This document shows positions 1 through 7,419 of a stretch of DNA of 37,647 bases, one piece after another; positions within the stretch are counted from its first letter, which is position 1; every line of letters begins with the position of its first letter. The notes under the pieces are model-generated. The model worked only from the letters and a program-made list of their open reading frames with translations, was not told the DNA's origin and searched no databases. The position numbers and the translations under genes were made by a program. Source of the DNA: JANJTY01 sp038257155 (GTDB lineage Bacteria > Pseudomonadota > Gammaproteobacteria > Xanthomonadales > Xanthomonadaceae). The stretch lies in NCBI GenBank assembly GCA_038257155.1, contig JBBSJP010000048.1:1-37647 (forward strand). Reading direction: 5' to 3'.

Positions 1-345
1 GGCTCCACCGCTGCGCGGCTTGAGCCGACCTACGCTGGGCCCGGTTTCGTAGGTCGGATCAAACGCCGCCGAGGCATTGGCGCAGGCGGCTGACTGCACC
101 GGCGTGGATCCAACGCTGCCGCGCCCTATGCATAGGTTGCAGCGGATCAAAACCCGCCCGCCATATCCAGCAGTCTCGCGACGTCGGCTCCACCGCTGCG
201 CGGCTTGAGCCGACCTACGCTGGGCCCGGTTTCGTAGGTCGGATCAAACGCCGCCGAGGCATTGGCGCAGGCGGCTGACTGCACCGGCGTGGATCCGACG
301 CTGCCGCGCTCTATGCATAGGTTGCGGCGGATCGAGATCCGCCCC
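1..345. repeat. Direct duplication of a ~160-bp REP-containing segment
   Basis: Two near-identical copies lie at about 1-160 and 186-345, offset by 185 bases, with an unrelated ~25-base spacer. They differ at only a few positions (for example CAACG/GACG near 111/296 and CCC/CTC near 124/309). Each copy holds an inverted repeat: TTGAGCCGACCTACG at 20-34 pairs with CGTAGGTCGGATCAA at 48-62 with one mismatch, separated by 13 bases. The GTAGGTCGG core resembles REP palindromes carrying a GTAG motif, which are mobilised by REP-associated tyrosine transposases in other bacteria. No transposase gene is visible in the window. The first copy starts at base 1, so it may continue to the left. Confidence 0.85.
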
Positions 346-616
346 ATGCGCTTTGCCACAAAAAATTCTGTTGCGCGGGGACGAATCGGCGACCTGATCC
401 GGTGCTATTCTCGAAACGCTTCGTCCATTTCGGGCAACAGTACGCCGGGCTGCGTTCGAACAAGACTGAAACAGTCGCGTGCGGATCTGCCAGGTTCTGT
501 GGCGCGTGGGGACAGGCCCTTCCAGATCCGGCAGACACGGCATCAACCGTCATGCCGGATTCGCAGCGGGTGCCTGTCCAGGGAATTCCAGAAGGCGTCT
601 CGCACCGGAGGTGCAT
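346..616. other. Non-coding leader upstream of the first secreted-protein gene
   Basis: With the repeats to its left, this makes a 616-base stretch without a convincing gene. Open frames here are short, overlapping and on both strands, and none has a ribosome-binding site with a plausible protein. It should hold the promoter of the two-gene secreted-protein operon, but I could not find a -35/-10 pair with acceptable spacing. The only clear signal is GGAGG at 607-611, the Shine-Dalgarno sequence of the gene starting at 617. Confidence 0.5.
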
Positions 617-1843
617 ATGTTGTCCCGTCTGCTCGCAGGCCTGCTGTTCGCGGCGTTCTCACTGACCGCCACCGCAGAGATCGGCACGATCGACCAGGTG
701 CCCGCGTCGACCCTGCTTTTTCCGCATTTCGAGGTCGACACCAGCTCGCCGGATGGCGTAAACACCATTCTTACCCTGCAGAACGCCAGCGCCTCGGCGA
801 CGATGGTCAATGTGACGCTCTGGACCGACTTCGGCATTCCCACCGAACAGTTCAACATCTATTTGACCGGCTTCGATGCCGAGACGATTGATCTTGGCCT
901 GGTGTTTCGAAGGGTATTGCCAATCACGGCGACCGATGGCCAGGACCCGCAGGACCTGATCAGCCCGCAGGGGCCGATTTCGCAGGACATCAACTTCGCC
1001 ACCTGCAACGGGGTCCTGCCGATTTTCCAGAGCGGCAGCAATATCGGCCGCAGCATCGTGCAGGCGCATAGCGGGCAACCCTCGACCGATCACTTCGGAG
1101 TGCTGTGCGGCTCGCGCAACTTTGGTGACGGCATTGCACGCGGTTACGTAACCATCGATGTGACCAATCAATGTACCGAGGACACGCCGGCCGACCCTGG
1201 ATACTTCGTCAATGGCGGCGGCGGCGTGGCTGGCAACCGCAACATCCTGATGGGCGACTACGTCATCATCGATGCGGCCAACAACCGCCTGTTCGCGGAA
1301 AGCGCGGTGCACATCGAAGCGGACGCGCTGGATCCGATCACCGCAGCCGGCGCCGACAAACAGACGTTTTATGCGCGACATGTCGGCTTCGGGGCCATCG
1401 ACAACCGCGAGCCACTACCCACGGCTTGGGCCGGACGCCAATCGGAGGACCGCACCGACATCGATTACTGGCGCGACCCGGGTGTTGCCACGGCGCCTTT
1501 CGCCTGCGGCGGTCAACCGGCAGGACTGCCCAGCGGCCAATGGCGGGTGTCGGTGCTCGATGCCGCTGGCAGCCTCACCGGCACACCGACGGGCAACCTG
1601 TTCCCCTTCGTGCAGGGCAGCACGCCAGGCGACGGTCCGCTAGGGCTGAACCAGCCGCTTGGCTGGATGTTCGCCAACCTGAATCTGGTTGACCCGGTCG
1701 GACCGCTCGGCTTCGTACGGCAATCCTGGATGAGTTTCCGGCAGCAGCCGCGCTCGGCGCCCGCCGGCGCGGGAGCCAGCTACTACGTGCCTGGTGTGCA
1801 GCTCGGCAATGCCGCGTTCGGCGACGATCCCACTATTCCCTGA
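617..1843 (+). CDS. Secreted protein of unknown function, stand-alone form of a paralogous domain
   Basis: The product is 408 residues with a Sec signal peptide (MLSRLLAGLLFAAFSLTATA, cleavage likely before EIGTID). I chose the ATG at 617 because GGAGG lies 5 bases upstream and the signal peptide begins there; the open frame extends further upstream without a better start. The mature part is closely paralogous to the N-terminal ~380 residues of the next gene: both have TIDxVPAxTLLxPHFEVD, VTLWTDxGxP, GDxIARGYxTIDVxNxCT, PGYFV, VHIEA and PFACxxxPAGLPSG. Several conserved cysteines fit an extracytoplasmic, disulfide-bonded fold. I do not recognise the family. It lacks the acidic repeats and C-terminal tail of its neighbour. 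Only 17 bases separate it from the next gene, so the two are probably cotranscribed. Confidence 0.85.
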   Translation: MLSRLLAGLLFAAFSLTATAEIGTIDQVPASTLLFPHFEVDTSSPDGVNTILTLQNASASATMVNVTLWTDFGIPTEQFNIYLTGFDAETIDLGLVFRRVLPITATDGQDPQDLISPQGPISQDINFATCNGVLPIFQSGSNIGRSIVQAHSGQPSTDHFGVLCGSRNFGDGIARGYVTIDVTNQCTEDTPADPGYFVNGGGGVAGNRNILMGDYVIIDAANNRLFAESAVHIEADALDPITAAGADKQTFYARHVGFGAIDNREPLPTAWAGRQSEDRTDIDYWRDPGVATAPFACGGQPAGLPSGQWRVSVLDAAGSLTGTPTGNLFPFVQGSTPGDGPLGLNQPLGWMFANLNLVDPVGPLGFVRQSWMSFRQQPRSAPAGAGASYYVPGVQLGNAAFGDDPTIP

Positions 1844-1860
1844 AGACCGAGACCAACGAC

Positions 1861-4083
1861 ATGAAGAAGTCCACCGTGTTGCTCGGCCTTGCCCTGTCGC
1901 TGGGCTTGTCTTCCACACATGCGGCGATCGATACGATCGACGCGGTGCCAGCAGCCACCTTGTTGCTGCCGCACTTCGAGGTCGACCCAGGCGCCAGCGG
2001 CATCCGCACCGTCTTCACCGTCGGCAATATCTCCGATTTGCCCGTATTGGCGCACGTGACGCTGTGGACCGACCGCGGCGTACCAAGCTTCACCTTCGAT
2101 ATGCGCCTCGACGGTTACGGCGTGGTCGAGGTCGACTTGCACGCGCTGTTCGCCGATGGCGCCCTGCCGCAGACCAGCGCAGGCGCGTTCCCGAGTTGCG
2201 CCGGCGTGCTGCCGCCCGCCAACCTCAGTGGCGCGCAGGTGACGGGCCTGCGCAACGCCCATACCGGGCTGGCTTCCAGCTTGCTGGGCAATCAGTGTGG
2301 CGGCGCGACGCATGGCGATTCGATCGCGCGCGGCTATGCAACGATCGACGTGGTCAACGCCTGTACCCAGTTGCGTCCGAGCCAGCCAGGCTACTTCGTG
2401 CTGGGTGGCAATGGCGTGGCGCGCAACGACAACGTGCTGTGGGGTGAGCACTCGACCTATGACCCGGTCGAGGGCTTTGCGCACGGCGACAGCCTGGTCC
2501 ACATCGAAGCCAGCTCGGCGCATCCGGCTACCGACGGCACGCCCAGTCCGGACAACGATTACACCTTCTACGGCCGATTGCTGGGCGGCAATGGCGCAGA
2601 CAACCGCGAGGGCCTGCCGCAGCACTGGATGGGTCGATTTGCCTCGCGCGGCATCATCGACCAGACCATCGCCACGGTCTGGCGCGATCCCGGCTTTATT
2701 GCTCCATTCGCCTGCGCTTCGCCGCCTGCAGGATTGCCCAGCGGGGTTATCGTCGCCTTCGATCAGCAGGAACAGCCCACGACGAACCTGGCGGTGTCGC
2801 CGGTTCCGCTGGCGTCGCAGCGCAACGACCTGACCAGTCCGGCCCAGCCACAGGTGCCTTTTGATTCCGGCTTCGTGCAGTACGACCTGAGGATCAGCGA
2901 CGGCGATGCGCTGTTCGGCGGCAAGAACCAGGCCCATGTCGGACAGGTCTTTCGTTCCGTCTATGGCGGTAGCGCAGGCCAGGCGAGCGCCTGGCCGCTG
3001 CATCCGATCACCACCTCATACACGCCTTTCTTCAGTTCGTTCGCCTGCTCCGACGGCATAGACAACGACAGCGATGGACTGATCGATTTTCCCGACGATC
3101 CAGGCTGTGCGGGGCCGCAATCACCGACCGAAAACCCTGCCTGCGGCGACGGCATGGACAACGACGGCGATTTGCTCGTCGACTTTCCCAGCGACCCCGA
3201 ATGCGGCACGGCAACCGACAACAGCGAGGATTTCATCGGCGCCTGCGACGATGGCGTCGACAACGACTTCGATGGCCTGATCGATTTCCCGATCGACCCC
3301 GGCTGCAACCACCCGCTCGATGCCACCGAGTACCGCGGCCTGTGCGATGACGGCATAGACAACGACGGCGATAACCTGATCGACTTTCCGGCCGACCCCG
3401 GCTGCAGCGGCTTCTTCGACAACGACGAAGCCAATCCAGCCTGCTCCGACGGCATCGACAACGACGGCGATTCGCTGATCGACTTTCCAGCCGACCCCGG
3501 CTGTGCCAGCCTCAGCGGCAACATCGAAAACCCGGTCTGCAATGATGGTGTCGACAACGATGGCGACAGCCTGATCGACTTTCCGCAGGACCCGAGCTGC
3601 ACCGCGGCGTTCAGTACCTCGGAGTCCACCCAATGCAGCGACAACATCGACAACGACGGCGATAGCCTGATCGACTTCCCTGCCGACCCCGGCTGCACCG
3701 CGTTCGACGACCAGCTCGAACTGGATTTCCAGTGCAACGATGGCATCGACAACGACAGCAATGGCCTGATTGACTACCCGCTCGACACCGGCTGCACCAC
3801 CGCGCAGGATGAATCCGAAGGTCCGGATTGCTCCGATGCCGAGGACAACGATTTCGATGGTCTGGCCGATTTCGGTGCCGACCCGGGCTGTGCCAGTGCC
3901 GCCGATCTGAACGAACTTGCCAATGCGACGACCCGTGGCTGCGCCGACGGCATCGACAATGACGGCGACGGCCAAATTGATTTCCCCGCCGATGAGGGTT
4001 GCATCAGCGCTTGGGACGATGTCGAGTTCGCACCACCCTTCCTCATTTTCGGCGATGGTTTCGAAGCTCAAGCGGAGTTGTGA
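1861..4083 (+). CDS. Secreted protein with ten acidic DGIDNDGD repeats and a C-terminal GFE tail
   Basis: The product is 740 residues: a signal peptide (residues 1-20, ending THA), a domain paralogous to the upstream gene (about 21-390), ten repeats of about 31-37 residues (396 to ~725), and a tail IFGDGFE at 729-735, five residues from the end. A typical repeat reads CxDGIDNDGDSLIDFPADPGC followed by about 11 variable residues. Each contains two cysteines and a DxDxD-like acidic loop, which by analogy with thrombospondin type 3 and dockerin loops suggests calcium binding with one disulfide per repeat. That is inference. The IFxxGFE tail recurs in the unrelated protease at 22989-27062. Likely surface-exposed or released; function unknown. 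Confidence 0.9.
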   Translation: MKKSTVLLGLALSLGLSSTHAAIDTIDAVPAATLLLPHFEVDPGASGIRTVFTVGNISDLPVLAHVTLWTDRGVPSFTFDMRLDGYGVVEVDLHALFADGALPQTSAGAFPSCAGVLPPANLSGAQVTGLRNAHTGLASSLLGNQCGGATHGDSIARGYATIDVVNACTQLRPSQPGYFVLGGNGVARNDNVLWGEHSTYDPVEGFAHGDSLVHIEASSAHPATDGTPSPDNDYTFYGRLLGGNGADNREGLPQHWMGRFASRGIIDQTIATVWRDPGFIAPFACASPPAGLPSGVIVAFDQQEQPTTNLAVSPVPLASQRNDLTSPAQPQVPFDSGFVQYDLRISDGDALFGGKNQAHVGQVFRSVYGGSAGQASAWPLHPITTSYTPFFSSFACSDGIDNDSDGLIDFPDDPGCAGPQSPTENPACGDGMDNDGDLLVDFPSDPECGTATDNSEDFIGACDDGVDNDFDGLIDFPIDPGCNHPLDATEYRGLCDDGIDNDGDNLIDFPADPGCSGFFDNDEANPACSDGIDNDGDSLIDFPADPGCASLSGNIENPVCNDGVDNDGDSLIDFPQDPSCTAAFSTSESTQCSDNIDNDGDSLIDFPADPGCTAFDDQLELDFQCNDGIDNDSNGLIDYPLDTGCTTAQDESEGPDCSDAEDNDFDGLADFGADPGCASAADLNELANATTRGCADGIDNDGDGQIDFPADEGCISAWDDVEFAPPFLIFGDGFEAQAEL
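3046..4035 (+). repeat. Coding tandem repeats, ten units of ~96 bp
   Basis: Ten in-frame units of roughly 93-111 bases encode the acidic repeats of the 740-residue secreted protein. The first begins at the cysteine codon at 3046 and the tenth at the cysteine codon at 3940. Units in the middle (about 3340-3690) are the most alike at the DNA level, sharing GACGGCATAGACAACGACGG-type stretches, so unequal recombination could change copy number. The first two and the last three units are more diverged. Confidence 0.85.
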
Positions 4084-4115
4084 AACAGGCCTGATCCAGC
4101 GACTCGCTTTGCCGC

Positions 4116-5468
4116 ATGCGACCGTTGCCTTTGGCTGGTGACTGCTGCGCGCGTGCCGCTCTGTTGGGCGGTGCGCTGCTGCTGGTCGCCTGCATGCAAT
4201 CGGTGCGCGCTCCCGAGCCACCGTCGTTGCTGGACGCTGCGCCGTCGGTCTGCGCGCCGGTGTCGCTTGAAATCTCGGCGAAGTTCGAAGCGACCGCCTT
4301 CGACAGCGGCCTGCCCACGGGCGGCCAGTGGCGCGACGGGTTCGACCTCGCCGACATGAATGGCGACGGCGTGCTCGACCTTTTGCACGGACCGCCACGC
4401 AAGGGCCGCCCACAACCCGTGATCTTTCTTGGCGACGGCAAAGGTCGATTCACATTCTGGGACGCGGCGCATTTTCCGCCCCTGCCCTACGACTACGGCG
4501 ACGCCAAGGCTGCCGATTTCAACAGCGATGGGCGCATGGACATGGCGCTGTCGTCCCATTTGCGCGGCGTGGTGGTCCTGATCAACGAGGCCGGAGGTCA
4601 CTACGCGCCATGGGGCGAGGGGCTGGGGCTGCGCTTGCCTGATGAACCGGGGGACCAAGCGGTCTTCAGTTCGCGCAGCATCGCGGCGGCCGACTGGAAC
4701 GGCGATGGAAAGCCAGACCTGCTTGCTTCCAACGAAGGTCCAGCGCGCTTTGCTGGCGGCCTAACCTCGAGCGACGCATTGGCGGTATACCTGAATCGCG
4801 ACGGCCACTGGCAACGCATCACGCCCGCGCGATCGCTGCACGGATTCGGCGATGCCCTCGCGGTGGGCGACGTCAACGGCGACGGCCGCCTCGATGCCAT
4901 GCTGGGCACGCAGGTATCCGGCGCACGCCTGCTGCTGCAGATTGGCGATCGCGAAACCTGGAGCCCGCGCGAACTGCGCACGCTGCCACGCGACGCTGCG
5001 GTGACGGCGGTTGCCCTGCATGATCTGGATGGCGACGGTCGCGACGATGTCGTACATGGCAGTCGCGCCATCGAAGGCTCTGGCTACTGCTCCGCGTTGC
5101 AGGCGATCTTGATGCGAGCCGACGGCGAATCGGCGCTGGCCTTGTGGAGCGAAGCGTCGCGCGATCCGGTGGTGGCAATCGTGTTCGGCGACATCGACCG
5201 TGACGGGCACGACGATCTGCTGGCAGTGCGCCAGCACGGCGGCATACTGAGCTTCGCAGGTGATGACAACGGCTTTCGACGCGATGCCAACTTCGAGCAT
5301 CCGGCCACCATGGCTGGCTGCTCGGCCTTCGATGCCAAGCTCGCGGATCTCGACAAGGACGGTCATCTCGAACTCCTGGTGAGCTATGCGGGCGAAGCCA
5401 GCAACGTGGGCGCATCCGGCTGCGCCAGCCGCGGCGGTTTTCAGGCCTGGCATCTACGGGGCAACTGA
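4116..5468 (+). CDS. FG-GAP/VCBS repeat lipoprotein
   Basis: The product is 450 residues. A hydrophobic N-terminus ends in a lipobox (LLVAC, cysteine 26), predicting a lipidated envelope protein. The rest carries at least seven DxDxDGxxD-type calcium loops typical of FG-GAP/VCBS beta-propellers: DMNGDGVLD, DFNSDGRMD, DWNGDGKPD, DVNGDGRLD, DLDGDGRDD, DIDRDGHDD and DLDKDGHLE. The spacing of about 50-70 residues fits a seven-bladed propeller. No strong ribosome-binding site precedes the ATG at 4116, so the start is uncertain. The stop overlaps the next start by one base (TGATG at 5466-5470), coupling it to the O-antigen ligase-like gene and suggesting a role with the surface glycan. No specific binding partner can be named. 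Confidence 0.85.
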   Translation: MRPLPLAGDCCARAALLGGALLLVACMQSVRAPEPPSLLDAAPSVCAPVSLEISAKFEATAFDSGLPTGGQWRDGFDLADMNGDGVLDLLHGPPRKGRPQPVIFLGDGKGRFTFWDAAHFPPLPYDYGDAKAADFNSDGRMDMALSSHLRGVVVLINEAGGHYAPWGEGLGLRLPDEPGDQAVFSSRSIAAADWNGDGKPDLLASNEGPARFAGGLTSSDALAVYLNRDGHWQRITPARSLHGFGDALAVGDVNGDGRLDAMLGTQVSGARLLLQIGDRETWSPRELRTLPRDAAVTAVALHDLDGDGRDDVVHGSRAIEGSGYCSALQAILMRADGESALALWSEASRDPVVAIVFGDIDRDGHDDLLAVRQHGGILSFAGDDNGFRRDANFEHPATMAGCSAFDAKLADLDKDGHLELLVSYAGEASNVGASGCASRGGFQAWHLRGN

Positions 5469-6826
5469 TGCGTCGCCAGCGAGCCCGAGCGGCACGAGCC
5501 CCTGACCCGCAGAACTCGGCGGCAGCCATGACGGTCGAGACGGTGCGCCCGCCAACCACAGCCGACCGGCTGCTCGCGATCTGTCTCGCAGCGGCGTTGG
5601 TGGGCACCGCCTTGTTGGTTGATCCCTTTTCGCACGCGGGATTCGATGCACCGAAGCGACTGGCTGCGCTGTTGGCAGCCAGCGTCGGAGGCATCGTGCT
5701 GTTCTGGCCAATGCAGCGCCCGCAATGGCGACGCTGGTCACCGGCGGCGCGACACATCCTGGCCTTGCTGCTGCTGGTCGCGCTCGGCCTGCTGGTGGCC
5801 ACCATTCTCTCGCCACACCCGCAGGCGTCGCGCGCCAATCTGGGGGCACTCGCACTGCTCGGGCTGTTCCTGCCGCTCGGCGCCGCCAGGCTGTTCGATA
5901 CCCGCGCTGCCCGAATCGCGCTGTGCATGGCTGTGCTGGGGGTCTGCTGCAACGCCGTTCTGTCGCTGGTGCAGGCCAGCGGTATCACGCTGCCGATTCC
6001 GATCGCCCAGGTCGGTGGTCGATTCGCCACCGGTGCCCTGCTCGGCAATGAAGGCTACGTCGCTTTGGCCTGCGCGCTGATGAGTGCCGCCGCACTTGGG
6101 GTTGCGATGCGCAGCGCACGGGGCCCGCAACGGGCGATGGCGCTGATGCTGGCAGGGCTTGGCATCCTCGTCATCCTGGTCAATCAGCAGGTCACCAGCG
6201 CTGTGGCGCTTGGCATCGCGCTGATCGCCATGATCGCTGCGCGAAGCGGCGCGCGCTGGCTGCTTGGACTTGCCGCCGCCGCGATGCTGTGTGCGTCACT
6301 GGGCTTCGCCTTCCTGCCGCTGCGTGGCGCATCCGCCACCCCATTGGCCGGGCCAGGCATCGAGACCTTGCAGCGCATCACCACGTACCGGTTGGGCGCC
6401 TGGGCGGCGGCAGCCGAGATGATTGCGGCACGTCCCTTCATTGGCTTCGGCCCCGGAAGCTATGCCGCCGAAGCCCAGCACCACCGCCTCGCGGCCGAGA
6501 TGCACGCGCAGGCACGCTTGCTGCCACCGCCAACCGCTTCCGCCTTCGTCCACGCCCACAATGACTTCCTGCAACTCGCCGCGGAGGCCGGCCTGCCGAC
6601 CCTGCTTGCGCTGCTGGCCGCATTCGGTCTGCTGATGGCGCGCTTGCAGCGTCTCGTCGCCTGCAGCCCACGGGCCGAACCGCTGGCGCTGCTGGGCGTT
6701 CTGGTAGCAGGCGCGGTGGCTGGATTGGCGTGGTTTCCCCTGCAGATCCCGTTTACCGCCGTGGTTCTGCTGCTGGCCTGCGGGCGCGCCTGGCGGCTGA
6801 TTGCAGAAGCAGAGCGGGCGCCATGA
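5468..6826 (+). CDS. O-antigen ligase/polymerase-like membrane protein (Wzy_C family)
   Basis: The product is 452 residues, almost entirely hydrophobic with roughly 10-12 membrane segments. The signature of the O-antigen ligase/polymerase family is near residues 335-375: GFGPGSY, then a periplasmic loop with HAHND at 362-366, followed by QLAAEAGLP. Members either polymerise Wzy-dependent glycans or transfer glycan from undecaprenyl diphosphate to lipid A core or protein; the sequence does not tell which. The ATG at 5468 overlaps the previous stop; an alternative ATG at 5528 would remove a basic 20-residue extension. The next gene overlaps by four bases (ATGA), so lipoprotein, ligase and TPR-like genes form a coupled set. 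Confidence 0.9.
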   Translation: MRRQRARAARAPDPQNSAAAMTVETVRPPTTADRLLAICLAAALVGTALLVDPFSHAGFDAPKRLAALLAASVGGIVLFWPMQRPQWRRWSPAARHILALLLLVALGLLVATILSPHPQASRANLGALALLGLFLPLGAARLFDTRAARIALCMAVLGVCCNAVLSLVQASGITLPIPIAQVGGRFATGALLGNEGYVALACALMSAAALGVAMRSARGPQRAMALMLAGLGILVILVNQQVTSAVALGIALIAMIAARSGARWLLGLAAAAMLCASLGFAFLPLRGASATPLAGPGIETLQRITTYRLGAWAAAAEMIAARPFIGFGPGSYAAEAQHHRLAAEMHAQARLLPPPTASAFVHAHNDFLQLAAEAGLPTLLALLAAFGLLMARLQRLVACSPRAEPLALLGVLVAGAVAGLAWFPLQIPFTAVVLLLACGRAWRLIAEAERAP

Positions 6827-7419
6827 AGTTCACCCTGCGCTGCGCCATGCTGCTGATTCTGGCCTGCCTGTCGTGGCCCGAAATTGCGCGCCAGCAGGCC
6901 GAATGGCGGCTTGCCGTGGCCAGCGGCCAGATCGAACGCGCCATGCGTGGCATCGACACAGGGCCGCAGGCCCTGGCTGCCGTACAGCAGGCCGGCGATC
7001 TGGCACAGGCCAGCATGGTCGCCCTGCCCGGCGATGCACGCGCGGCACATCTGCTTGGTATAGCGCTGATCCTGCAGGGCCGCGGTGCAGAGGCGATCGA
7101 GGTGCTGGAAGCGGCCATCATGCAGGGCGAACGCCCTGAACTCACTCTCAATCTGGGCCGGGCGCGCAGCCTGCTGGGCGATGAGGCGGGCGCGCAGCGG
7201 GCATTCCTTCGCACGGCCTGGGCCAGCCCGCTGGCGATTGCCAGCCTGCCTGGGCCGATGCGCGAGGCACTGCAGCAACAGGTGCGCGAGCTTGAAACCG
7301 AACTGCGTGGCGGGCGCCTTGCCCAGCCACCGCCACTGGATCTTCCACCACCCGCGGATCCGGCCCGTCGGTCATTGCACGGCGAATCGGGAAACGGGCC
7401 GGGCGGCGGCGATCCATAG
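6823..7419 (+). CDS. Small TPR-like protein with N-terminal membrane anchor
   Basis: The product is 198 residues. I chose the ATG at 6823 because it overlaps the upstream stop codon (ATGA) and begins with a hydrophobic segment (LRCAMLLILACLSWP) fitting a signal anchor. Residues about 45-130 look like tetratricopeptide helices (ARAAHLLGIALILQGRGAEAIEVLEAAI, then LNLGRARSLLGDEAGAQRAF). TPR proteins often accompany Wzy/O-antigen ligase-type enzymes and may scaffold them in the periplasm; for this one that is inference from position. The proline-rich C-terminus overlaps the end of the convergent glycosyltransferase gene by 48 bases, so the last 16 residues are encoded on DNA used by both strands. 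Confidence 0.75.
   Translation: MKFTLRCAMLLILACLSWPEIARQQAEWRLAVASGQIERAMRGIDTGPQALAAVQQAGDLAQASMVALPGDARAAHLLGIALILQGRGAEAIEVLEAAIMQGERPELTLNLGRARSLLGDEAGAQRAFLRTAWASPLAIASLPGPMREALQQQVRELETELRGGRLAQPPPLDLPPPADPARRSLHGESGNGPGGGDP

Noticed and set aside
1783..3003. 406-residue minus-strand frame
   Set aside because: Antisense to the secreted-protein gene, with Arg/Ala/His-rich low-information translation typical of GC-rich shadows.
3046..4035. Possible CRISPR array because of ~96-base periodicity
   Set aside because: Units are in-frame coding repeats of a secreted protein, too long and too variable for CRISPR repeats, and no cas gene is near.
3121..4413. 430-residue minus-strand frame across the DGIDNDGD repeats
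   Set aside because: It is periodic only because the sense repeats are periodic; no start signal or recognisable domain, and it crosses two sense genes.
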